Positions 57,115 to 64,000 of a stretch of DNA of 64,000 bases are shown piece after piece. Position 1 is the stretch's first letter; each line of letters begins with the position of its first letter. Source of the DNA: Candidatus Cloacimonetes bacterium 4572_55 (GTDB taxonomy: Bacteria > 4572-55); the NCBI GenBank assembly GCA_002084765.1, contig NBMB01000031.1:1-64000 (forward strand), written 5' to 3'. The notes beneath the pieces were generated by a model. It was not told where the DNA came from, made no database searches, and was given only the letters and a program-made list of their open reading frames with translations. A program made the position numbers and the translations under genes.

Positions 57115-57846
57115 TCACCAAATAATCAGACGGATAGCGATTGCCATCAAAAGAGCCCCGGCTACCCGGCTGAACCAAATTTCCGACAACTTGAAAAATA
57201 ATCGGTTTCCGAGATAAATTCCCAGAAAAAGCGCGGGAATCGAGATTAAACAGATGGTCAGCAATCGCAAATCGATTATCCCGGTCAGAGTATAAGCGGT
57301 TGTTCTCGCGGCGGCAGTCATCAAAAAAATAGCGATCATCATCTGCCGGAATAGCCGCTTGACAAAGCGATGTCCCAGATAAAAAACAATGATCGGTCCG
57401 CTGATCCCGAACAATCCGTCGCTGATTCCAGCCAATAGACCGACTCCACAATCCAAAGCAGAACCGCGGCTGGGCAACCTGGTTTGTAATAAAGTCGCTT
57501 TCCGATGACGAAAAAATATAAGCCATATCCCGATACAAAAGATAATAACCCCGAGCAATGGCGTAAAGATTTGATCCGGAAGTTTTTCTAAAAACGCACT
57601 GCCTATGAGAGCCCCTAAGACCATTGGTGCCGCTATGTAGAGCCAAAATCGACGTCCCGACCGAATTGGGTCCAGATAAAGTAAGTATCCGCCCGCGACA
57701 ACATCCAGCATTGCTGAGACAATAATCGCGGATTTGGATCCGATCAACAGGGATCCGATCGGAATAATGAGCAAAGCCGGTCCAAATCCGGTAGCACCTT
57801 TCAAAAAATAGGCGGCAAGTGCCACAATCGGTAAGTATATTTCCAT
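57115..57846 (-). CDS. TauE/SafE-family membrane transporter
   Basis: 243 residues, about eight hydrophobic segments, opening LPIVALAAYFLKGATGFGPA, which is the repeated-motif N-terminus of the family, and later LLAGISDGLFGISGPIIVFYL. Members export sulfite, sulfoacetate or related anions; the substrate here is unknown. A longer overlapping frame on the same strand (57074-57907) is not conserved. Convergent with nothing; it is the last gene before the defence island. Confidence 0.85.
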   Translation of the reverse strand: MEIYLPIVALAAYFLKGATGFGPALLIIPIGSLLIGSKSAIIVSAMLDVVAGGYLLYLDPIRSGRRFWLYIAAPMVLGALIGSAFLEKLPDQIFTPLLGVIIFCIGIWLIFFRHRKATLLQTRLPSRGSALDCGVGLLAGISDGLFGISGPIIVFYLGHRFVKRLFRQMMIAIFLMTAAARTTAYTLTGIIDLRLLTICLISIPALFLGIYLGNRLFFKLSEIWFSRVAGALLMAIAIRLIIW

Positions 57847-58072
57847 TGGATTTCCTCGTTGGCATACGTTTTTTGGGGATGGGATAGCAGAGTCGTATCT
57901 TGATCATTCACACGGATTCAAGATATGAAAACAAACGAGTCTGTCAACAAATTTGTGTCATTTCCACCAAAGAGGCGTGAGTATGATCCAAAAGTAAATT
58001 ACCCATTGCATGTGATACTTTTATGCTAAGTCAAAAAATTAGCCCTTGCTTTTTACAATTCGATCTTTGATA

Positions 58073-58113
58073 TTAGACCTTGTGATGCAGTGTTGCAAGG
58101 TCTAATTTTTTTT
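58073..58113 (+). promoter_or_regulatory. Terminator-like hairpin just upstream of the RM gene (possible attenuator)
   Basis: TTAGACCTTG (58073-58082) and CAAGGTCTAA (58096-58105) pair perfectly, followed by eight Ts. No plus-strand gene ends before it, so it terminates nothing obvious. It lies 44 bp before the restriction-modification start codon and could limit its expression, or be left over from DNA displaced when the island arrived. The rest of the 310-bp gap shows nothing else. Confidence 0.7.
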
Positions 58114-58156
58114 GGAGATTGACCGACTTTTTTAAATACTTGCATAGGAAATACAA

Positions 58157-61100
58157 ATGAAGCTATTGATCGATACTAAAAACCGAATGGTTAATAATTA
58201 TATAAAAAAATTAAATATAAAATTCAAAACGGGTATTTCGACGGAACACTCGTATAGAGGCGATTTGCAAATTCTTTTGGAATCATTATCTGATGACGTG
58301 CTTGTGACCAATGAGCCAAAGCGCATTAAATGTGGCGCGCCGGATTATATCATTACCGAAAACAATATTCCGATTGGATATATCGAGGCAAAAGATATCG
58401 GCGCGTCCCTTAAGAAGACAGATAAGACCGAGCAGTTGAAACGCTATAAAGCCAGTTTAGATAATCTGATTTTAACCGATTATCTGGATTTTTGGCTCTA
58501 TCGTGGCGGAAAATTCATCACTTCGGTTGCTATCGCCGAAATATCAGGCGGCAAACTCACTCCCCTGGCACAAAATTATCAGGATTTTGAAGACCTGATC
58601 CTGAATTTTTATACGCATACGGGTCAATCGATCAAGTCGGCTCAGAATTTGGCTGAGATGATGGCCGGCAAAGCGCGCATGATGCAGGCGGTGATTGACA
58701 AGGCTTTGTGCAGCGATGTGCAGGATTATCAAAACAGCTCTCTGAAAGACCAGATGGAGGCTTTCAAACGCATTCTGATCCATGATATCACGCCTTCCGA
58801 ATTTGCCGACATTTATGCGCAGACCATTGCTTACGGCATGTTTGCTGCCCGTTTGAACGATCCGACTCTCGATGATTTTTCCAGGCGGGAAGCCGCTGAG
58901 CTGATCCCTAAAACCAATCCGTTTTTAAGACGGCTTTTCGGCTATATTGCCGGACCTGACATCGATGACCGCATCTTATGGATTGTGGACGCTTTGGCCG
59001 ATATTTTCCGAGCAACAGACGTGGCGGCAATCATGCATAATTTTGGCAGCTCCACGCAGATGAATGATCCGGTCATCCATTTTTACGAAACTTTTCTGGC
59101 AAAATACAATCCCAAACTCCGTAAAAGCCGGGGGGTCTGGTACACGCCCGAACCTGTGGTAAATTTCATTGTGCGGGCTGTAGACGATATTTTGAAAACC
59201 GAATTCGACCTGCCCCAGGGCTTGGCTGATACATCGAAAGTGCAGATCAATGCCCAGGGCGTCGCAGGCAAAGTCAAAAAAGATGTGCATAAAGTGCAGA
59301 TTCTCGACCCCGCGACCGGCACCGGCACCTTTCTTGCCGAAGTGATTAAGCAGATTCACAAGAAATTCAAAGGGCAGCAAGGTATCTGGAGCAGGTATGT
59401 GGAAAAGGAGCTGATTCCGCGCCTGAACGGTTTTGAAATTCTCATGGCTTCGTATGCCATGGCCCATCTAAAGTTAGATATGCTGCTGCGCGAAACCGGA
59501 TACAAACCGAAAAATGAGAATCGTTTCCGCGTGTTTCTGACCAACAGCCTCGAAGAAGCGCACCCTGATAGTGCTACCCTTTTTGCCACTTGGCTTTCGC
59601 AAGAGGCGACCGAGGCAAATCAGATTAAGCGGGATACGCCGGTGATGTGTGTGATCGGGAATCCGCCTTATGCGATAAGTAGCAGTAATAAGGGTGATTG
59701 GATAGACAGTTTGATGAATGATTATAAAAGAGGACTAAAAGAAAGAAATATACAGCCTTTATCTGATGATTATATAAAGTTTATAAGGTATGCACAGTAT
59801 TTTATTGAAAGGAATAAGGAAGGAATTTTAGCATTTATTACAAACAACAGTTTTTTAGATGGTGTAATACACAGAGTTATGCGAAAAAGTATTTATAAAT
59901 GTTTTGACAAAATTTATATTATAGACCTTCATGGTAGCTTGAAACGAAAGGAAATTGCACCTGACGGTTATCCAGATGAGAATGTGTTTGATATTCAACC
60001 GGGAGTTTGTATTTTAATTTTTATTAAAAAAAAAGGCATAAAAAAATCAATAAATATATATGACCTTTTGGGGAAAAGAAAAAATAAATACGCTTTTTGT
60101 AATAAGGAAACACTCTCATCTATTAACTGGAAAACTTTCATAATAGACAGAACAAACCATCTTTTTAAATATATTGATAATGATATTAAAAAGTTATATG
60201 ATAAATATTTGCCTGTCATTAACTTAATACCTTTTAAAACAAGTGGTATTAAAACGCATGGTGACTCATTCCTGACTAACTTCAGTTTAAATGAATTACG
60301 TACAAGTGTCACTGATCATTTTAATAAATTGGATTATAACCCTGAGCATGAAGAATTATATTGTTACCGACCTTTAAATATAAAATGGTTGTATAATGAC
60401 TCTGAGTTGATAGGCCGATCAAGAAAAAAAACAATCTATCATTTAAAATATGACAATGTAGGTATTATACTCGTAAGACAATCACAGGTTATAAGCACAG
60501 AAATTTTTAGTGCTGTGTTTATCACAAAATGCCTTACAGATACAAATATGTTTCGAAGGGGTGGGCCGCTTGTATTTCCACTCTATTTATACCCGCCGGA
60601 AAGCAATGAACAACAAACATTTGATGATAAGAAAGAACGTAAACCCAATCTTGACGCGGACATAGTCAAACAAATCGCAAAATCTCTACAACTGACCTTT
60701 ACCACTGAAAAAGAGGCAACAAAAAACACCTTCGCCCCCATTGACATCCTCGACTACATCTACGCGGTTTTGCATTCCCCATCCTATCGCGAAAAATACA
60801 AAGAATTTCTGAAAATAGACTTCCCGCGCGTCCCCTATCCGAAAAACAAAACTGTTTTCTGGCAACTTGTCACACTCGGCGGGGAACTCCGGACCATTCA
60901 TCTGCTGGAAAATCCCATAGTCGAACAATATATCACAACCTATCCCGAAGATGGCGACAATATCGTCACGCGCCGTATCGTTAAAAAAGATTATGAGATC
61001 ACGGATACGGCAAATCAGACAGGGCACGTCTGGATAAACGCCCAACAATATTTTGGCGACGTTCCTCAAGCGGCTTGGGACTTTTATATCGGGGGGTATC

Positions 61101-61240
61101 AGCCCGCCAGAAAATGGCTGAAAGACCGGCGTGGCAGAGAGCTTGCTTTTGAGGATATTTTGCATTATCAAAAGATCATCGTCGCGCTGACCGAAACTGA
61201 TAGAATTATGAAATGTATTGATCTAATTGACTTTTCTTGA
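58157..61240 (+). CDS. Single-chain restriction-modification enzyme (type IIG/ISP-like, N6-adenine methyltransferase)
   Basis: 1027 residues. An N-terminal nuclease region has a PD-(D/E)XK pattern, GAPDYII ... IGYIEAKD (about 61-77). The helical region that follows leads to a methyltransferase with motif I ILDPATGTGTFLAEV (about 384) and motif IV GNPPYAI (about 503). The C-terminal half is the target-recognition/specificity domain. It lacks an SF2 helicase, unlike full-length type ISP enzymes, so it fits the IIG-like group. One polypeptide would both methylate and cut. GC content is not uniform: sampled 60-base lines are near 58% before motif IV and about 28-32% between roughly 59,690 and 60,600, then rise again, suggesting exchange of the specificity part. 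Its last codons form the first copy of a direct repeat. Confidence 0.85.
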   Translation: MKLLIDTKNRMVNNYIKKLNIKFKTGISTEHSYRGDLQILLESLSDDVLVTNEPKRIKCGAPDYIITENNIPIGYIEAKDIGASLKKTDKTEQLKRYKASLDNLILTDYLDFWLYRGGKFITSVAIAEISGGKLTPLAQNYQDFEDLILNFYTHTGQSIKSAQNLAEMMAGKARMMQAVIDKALCSDVQDYQNSSLKDQMEAFKRILIHDITPSEFADIYAQTIAYGMFAARLNDPTLDDFSRREAAELIPKTNPFLRRLFGYIAGPDIDDRILWIVDALADIFRATDVAAIMHNFGSSTQMNDPVIHFYETFLAKYNPKLRKSRGVWYTPEPVVNFIVRAVDDILKTEFDLPQGLADTSKVQINAQGVAGKVKKDVHKVQILDPATGTGTFLAEVIKQIHKKFKGQQGIWSRYVEKELIPRLNGFEILMASYAMAHLKLDMLLRETGYKPKNENRFRVFLTNSLEEAHPDSATLFATWLSQEATEANQIKRDTPVMCVIGNPPYAISSSNKGDWIDSLMNDYKRGLKERNIQPLSDDYIKFIRYAQYFIERNKEGILAFITNNSFLDGVIHRVMRKSIYKCFDKIYIIDLHGSLKRKEIAPDGYPDENVFDIQPGVCILIFIKKKGIKKSINIYDLLGKRKNKYAFCNKETLSSINWKTFIIDRTNHLFKYIDNDIKKLYDKYLPVINLIPFKTSGIKTHGDSFLTNFSLNELRTSVTDHFNKLDYNPEHEELYCYRPLNIKWLYNDSELIGRSRKKTIYHLKYDNVGIILVRQSQVISTEIFSAVFITKCLTDTNMFRRGGPLVFPLYLYPPESNEQQTFDDKKERKPNLDADIVKQIAKSLQLTFTTEKEATKNTFAPIDILDYIYAVLHSPSYREKYKEFLKIDFPRVPYPKNKTVFWQLVTLGGELRTIHLLENPIVEQYITTYPEDGDNIVTRRIVKKDYEITDTANQTGHVWINAQQYFGDVPQAAWDFYIGGYQPARKWLKDRRGRELAFEDILHYQKIIVALTETDRIMKCIDLIDFS
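61193..61234 (+). repeat. Direct repeat, left copy (42 bp), inside the RM gene 3' end
   Basis: Begins GAAACTGATAGAATTATG and ends ATTGATCTAATTGACTTT. It matches 63007-63049 with one substitution and one one-base indel. It encodes the RM C-terminus ETDRIMKCIDLIDF. Confidence 0.9.
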
Positions 61241-61256
61241 GAATGGAGATAAATAA

Positions 61257-62324
61257 ATGATTGACTCATTTTCTATTAAAGGGTTTAAACAATTCACAGA
61301 TTTGTTTTTGCAGGGTTTGAAACCGATAACCTTGATAGGCGGTAAGAACAACACCGGCAAAACAACAGTCCTTGAAGCACTTTTCATGCTTTATGACAGG
61401 GGCAATGCGGGAGTCACTATGCGTCATCTTTTTTGGAGAGGCGTGGGCTCGATACCCCTTAATCCGGATTCGCTCTGGTCTCCGATTTTTCGTTCCTACG
61501 ATATGAATAAGCCGATTGAAATGAAAATCTGTGAAAATGGCATAACTGAAAAGATTGAGATAGAACATAAGAACGAATTTAAAACGCTCCTCTCTGCTTC
61601 GCCATTTGAAAAAGGCTCCCTGCCCAAAATTGAGACAGGCCAGCGCCCATTGATGACTGAATTCCTTGAATTCCGTTATTTTGCCAATGATAAAAAGACG
61701 GGGGAATCTTTCTTGACGCTTGGGGATCGCAAGTTAGATATGCAGTATAGTTTTAGCAAACCATCAAAAAAAATCGCTTTCATCGGTTCAGGCTTGCACC
61801 ACAATTCGGTGGAGGATTCGGTGCTCTTCGGACAGTTGGATATTCAGGGGCATACGGAAAAGATCACAGAGGTTTTGAAAATCATTGAGCCGAATCTGAA
61901 GTCCCTGAGAACCATTTCTCACGGAGAACACGCGTTGATTTATGGGGATATCGGCTTACAGCGCAAAATTCCAGTCGCCCACATGGGAGGGGGAGTGGCA
62001 AAAGTGCTTTCAATTTTTCTATCCATCGCTACCAATGCTGGCGGAATCGTTTTAATTGACGAAATTGAAAACGGATGGCATTATTCATGTCTTCCCAACA
62101 TATTGAAAGCGATTCATAAAATGGCAAAGGAGTATAATTGTCAGATCATTGCGACAACGCATAGCTATGAAATCGGTCAATCACTGATAAAAGGGTTATC
62201 TCCTGAAGACCTATCGGATTTGGCTTATATAAGGCTTGATAAGACAAAAGAGCGTATAAAGCCGCATGTTTATGAAGCCCGAATGTTGGCTGCTGCTTTG
62301 GAAAGAAGATGGGAGATAAGATAA
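61257..62324 (+). CDS. AAA ATPase of the OLD/AAA_15 type, defence-associated
   Basis: 355 residues. SMC/ABC-like nucleotide-binding fold: N-terminal FSIKGFKQFTDL, Walker A GGKNNTGKTTVLEAL (about 30), a signature-like region AHMGGGVAKVLSIFL, Walker B GGIVLIDEIENGWH (about 265) and the following D-loop/H-loop ATTHSYEIGQSL. Such ATPases act with TOPRIM or nuclease partners in OLD, Gabija and PARIS-type systems. No TOPRIM is fused here, but the next gene supplies one. It starts 16 bp after the RM stop behind GGAG and overlaps the next gene by TAATG. Confidence 0.85.
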   Translation: MIDSFSIKGFKQFTDLFLQGLKPITLIGGKNNTGKTTVLEALFMLYDRGNAGVTMRHLFWRGVGSIPLNPDSLWSPIFRSYDMNKPIEMKICENGITEKIEIEHKNEFKTLLSASPFEKGSLPKIETGQRPLMTEFLEFRYFANDKKTGESFLTLGDRKLDMQYSFSKPSKKIAFIGSGLHHNSVEDSVLFGQLDIQGHTEKITEVLKIIEPNLKSLRTISHGEHALIYGDIGLQRKIPVAHMGGGVAKVLSIFLSIATNAGGIVLIDEIENGWHYSCLPNILKAIHKMAKEYNCQIIATTHSYEIGQSLIKGLSPEDLSDLAYIRLDKTKERIKPHVYEARMLAAALERRWEIR

Positions 62325-63025
62325 TGGAAAATAAAGATCGTATTCTTGTTGACAAAGAAAATTTGGATACCTCGGAAGTTATTGACAAAGACAATTTGCT
62401 GATCGTGGAAGGTAAGGATGAGATCGGTTTTTTTGAAGCACTTTTGGCGCATATCAATGCTGAGGATAAAGTTCAAATTGTCCCGGTTGGCGGAAAGGAC
62501 CAGTTTAAAAATGAATTTCCAACACTTCTCGAAAGCCCGAACTTTTCAAGAGTCAAGAGCTATGGGATTGTAAGGGACGCGGATGACAATGCTGATAATA
62601 CATTTCAAAGTGTGCAAGGACTGTTGCGTCGGTATGATCAGCCAATCCCGCAAGCGTCGGGGGAAATTATATCCTTGAATGGTGTCGCCACAGGCGTTTT
62701 TATTATGCCCGGTAACTCAGAAGAAGGCATGTTGGAAAATTTGTGTCTCAAGACGGTTGATGATCATCCTGTGTCCGATTGTGTGGATAAGTATATCGAC
62801 TGTCTACATAAAACATTGGAGCATAGGGAAAAAAATACACCTAAAGACCCGAACACGTATTATTTCCCTAAGAATGAAGCAAAAGTAAAAATGTATGCTT
62901 TTTTAGCCGGTATGAACACCTACATACCCAGTTTGGGAATTGCCGCCAAGAAAGGGTATTTTAATCTTAATTCAGAAATTCTCGATGATATCAAAGCGTT
63001 TTTGCAGAAACTGATAGGATTATGA
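62324..63025 (+). CDS. TOPRIM-fold DUF3226 protein, partner of the AAA ATPase
   Basis: About 233 residues from the ATG at 62324, which overlaps the ATPase stop (TAATG); GGGAG is 9 bases upstream. An in-frame ATG at 62309 is less likely. The TOPRIM acidic residues are recognisable: Glu in LLIVEGKDEIGFFEAL, then SYGIVRDADDNAD (DxD-like). Downstream are LNGVATGVFIMPGNSEEGML and the DUF3226-type tail. In related two-gene systems (for example PARIS with DUF4435) the TOPRIM protein is the toxic nuclease and the ATPase holds or triggers it. The analogy is mine; DUF3226 is not DUF4435. Its final codons lie inside the right-hand direct repeat. Confidence 0.78.
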   Translation: MENKDRILVDKENLDTSEVIDKDNLLIVEGKDEIGFFEALLAHINAEDKVQIVPVGGKDQFKNEFPTLLESPNFSRVKSYGIVRDADDNADNTFQSVQGLLRRYDQPIPQASGEIISLNGVATGVFIMPGNSEEGMLENLCLKTVDDHPVSDCVDKYIDCLHKTLEHREKNTPKDPNTYYFPKNEAKVKMYAFLAGMNTYIPSLGIAAKKGYFNLNSEILDDIKAFLQKLIGL

Positions 63026-63049
63026 GAATGTATTGATCTAATTGACTTT
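63007..63049 (+). repeat. Direct repeat, right copy (43 bp), at the end of the TOPRIM gene
   Basis: Matches 61193-61234. In the TOPRIM frame it encodes QKLIGL-stop, so the gene's end is made from the repeat. Beyond the stop it continues as the shared CIDLIDF-coding sequence. Confidence 0.9.
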
Positions 63050-63083
63050 ATCGCGTAATTTGCGGAAAAAAAAGGAGAGTTCT

Positions 63084-63692
63084 ATGCGAATCAAGCTCAT
63101 GTTTTTCATCCTCATGGGGATGACGATCCCATCTGCACTTCATGCAGGCGCACATATTCAAGTCTCACTTCTTGGCGGAGTTTCCAACTACAGCGACGGG
63201 ATATTATCCGTTGATAAAAGGCTGCCGCATATCCCTTCCGGCGGCGTGGGCTTCACTATTGGCATGAGGTCTTCGGTAGACCTTGGCCTGAATTTTCGTT
63301 ATAGCTCTGATTCATTCACGTATTCTCCCGATCTCTTCGCGATGCCGGATCAAAGCGTCGAGTCTATCGATTTTAGCGATACTGCCGTGGATGTGTCCGG
63401 TTTATACAAATTTTATCAACCGGAAAGTCGGACGATCACGGCTTATATCGGCGGAGGGGCTGGCGTCTGTTTCATCAGCTTGGATAGCGACAAATTGAAC
63501 GGCGTAACCGAAGATCTTGATAAAAAGTCCTTCTCTACTTTGCATGCGATAGCCGGATTGCGATTTAAGCTGGCTGTTTTTCCTGCGGCAATCACGATTG
63601 AAGGGCGTTACTCTTCATTTAAAATAAGTGAAGAAACCATTGGCGTGCATTCTATTAATGCGGGAATCTCATTTTACCTTTACAACTCATGA
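63084..63692 (+). CDS. Small outer-membrane beta-barrel protein
   Basis: About 202 residues from the ATG at 63084, behind AAAAGGAGAG; an upstream frame start at 63042 would lengthen the signal peptide awkwardly. Signal peptide IKLMFFILMGMTIPSALHAG, then alternating-hydrophobic strands (IQVSLLGGVSNYSDGIL, VGFTIGMRSSVDLGLNFRYS, YIGGGAGVCFISLD, LHAIAGLRFKLAVFP) and a C-terminal strand ending ISFYLYNS. Fits the OmpA/OmpW-like eight-strand barrel group. Function unknown. No link to the RM module is evident. Confidence 0.75.
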   Translation: MRIKLMFFILMGMTIPSALHAGAHIQVSLLGGVSNYSDGILSVDKRLPHIPSGGVGFTIGMRSSVDLGLNFRYSSDSFTYSPDLFAMPDQSVESIDFSDTAVDVSGLYKFYQPESRTITAYIGGGAGVCFISLDSDKLNGVTEDLDKKSFSTLHAIAGLRFKLAVFPAAITIEGRYSSFKISEETIGVHSINAGISFYLYNS

Positions 63693-63828
63693 GTTTTTCA
63701 CTGTGTACTCGATTTCATATTTGAAAAACCCAATTTTTTAAATATTAGTGAAACTAAGTATTTTTAATACCTTCCCATTTTTCTTGAATTTCTCAGGCTA
63801 ATATCAGGCTAATAAAGGAAAAAGGCTC

Positions 63829-64000
63829 ATGTATAAAAAGTCCCTTTTTTTTCTGCTATCCTTCATTATCCCCATCTTCATTATTCCTATCAGCCTTGAG
63901 GCGCAGCACTTCCCTTTTAATGTCTATACGACGCAAGACGGATTGCCTGTCAGCCAAGTATGGACAGTCCACCAGGCATCAAACGGTTACATCTGGATCG
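63829..64000 (+). CDS. Propeller-type two-component sensor, N-terminal part, cut by window edge
   Basis: 57 codons are visible from an ATG at 63829 (AAAGGAAAAAGG upstream). A signal peptide (LFFLLSFIIPIFIIPISLEA) is followed by FNVYTTQDGLPVSQVWTVHQ and NGYIWI, the start of a two-component-regulator propeller like the sensor at 32007. The rest lies outside the window. Confidence 0.8.
   Translation, partial: MYKKSLFFLLSFIIPIFIIPISLEAQHFPFNVYTTQDGLPVSQVWTVHQASNGYIWI

Larger units (their letters stand above)
61235..63049 (+). mobile_element. Candidate inserted defence module: AAA ATPase + TOPRIM pair with a direct repeat at each end
   Basis: The two-gene unit lies between near-identical 42/43-bp repeats. 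The left copy completes the RM gene with Ser-stop; after the right copy the sequence would read on as CIDLIDFIA-stop, a natural-looking alternative RM C-terminus. This is what an insertion into the RM 3' end that rebuilds the end would leave. No recombinase is encoded, so it would depend on outside functions or have arisen by recombination. Confidence 0.6.

Noticed and set aside
54608-57120. Cobalamin riboswitch for the class II reductase
   Set aside because: No B12-box-like sequence was recognised upstream of 56902.
61257-63025. Calling the pair PARIS, Gabija or OLD
   Set aside because: The TOPRIM partner is DUF3226-like, not DUF4435 or a helicase, and the ATPase has no fused TOPRIM, so none of the named systems fits strictly.

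Overview
The window looks like a chromosomal segment of an uncultured Gram-negative bacterium. Evidence for a double membrane is a PilQ-type secretin, a TonB C-terminal domain, a small outer-membrane beta-barrel and several lipoboxes. The gene style (large TPR proteins, propeller-type hybrid sensors, adenosylcobalamin ribonucleotide reductase, TTG starts, moderate GC by eye) resembles FCB-group candidate lineages such as KSB1/Calditrichota. That placement is only an impression and cannot be settled from sequence alone.

Layout. 1-1670: accessory DNA holding the 5' end of a Res/DEAD-type helicase gene and what I read as a solitary integron gene cassette (607-1249) carrying a membrane-anchored prokaryotic YEATS protein and an attC site. 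1671-9963: a tight minus-strand run of glycerate kinase, membrane SpoIIE-type phosphatase, BtpA-family protein and an NRPS module (half C-A-PCP-E). 10175-14583: minus-strand nucleotidyltransferase pair, MutT, PgsC plus a broken PgsW, a lysine-2,3-aminomutase-like radical SAM enzyme and Idi. 14879-19468: plus-strand envelope operon (TPR/parvulin/TonB fusion, large TPR protein, small secreted protein). 19497-27008: complete dipeptide ABC transporter with two tandem binding proteins. 27158-31457: two small membrane proteins, LigA and an orphan TAXI-type binding protein. 32007-36821: one giant propeller sensor/hybrid kinase/adenylate cyclase gene broken in two places. 36917-39392: lipoprotein and M42 peptidase.

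39922-54538 is a type IV pilus locus: pilin, pilT, minor pseudopilins, pilM, pilN, pilO, pilP, pilQ, an Ig-repeat lipoprotein, pilB and pilC. It has been damaged by a dispersed repeat that replaces the N-terminus of one pseudopilin, a single-base frameshift, and a decayed DUF1703 AAA-ATPase relic between pilN and pilO. 54608-57846: class II ribonucleotide reductase and a TauE/SafE permease.

58073-63049 is a defence island: a single-chain restriction-modification enzyme with an AT-rich, probably exchanged specificity region, followed by an AAA ATPase plus TOPRIM (DUF3226) pair. That pair is bracketed by near-identical 42/43-bp direct repeats made from the 3' end of the RM gene, as if a two-gene defence module had been inserted at that end and rebuilt it. 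The window closes with an outer-membrane beta-barrel gene and the start of another propeller sensor.

The most interesting signals are the cassette with attC, the repeat-flanked ATPase/TOPRIM module, and the recurrent slippage-like damage (tandem duplication, deletions at short repeats, dinucleotide-run indel). The damage could be real decay or an assembly/amplification artefact.
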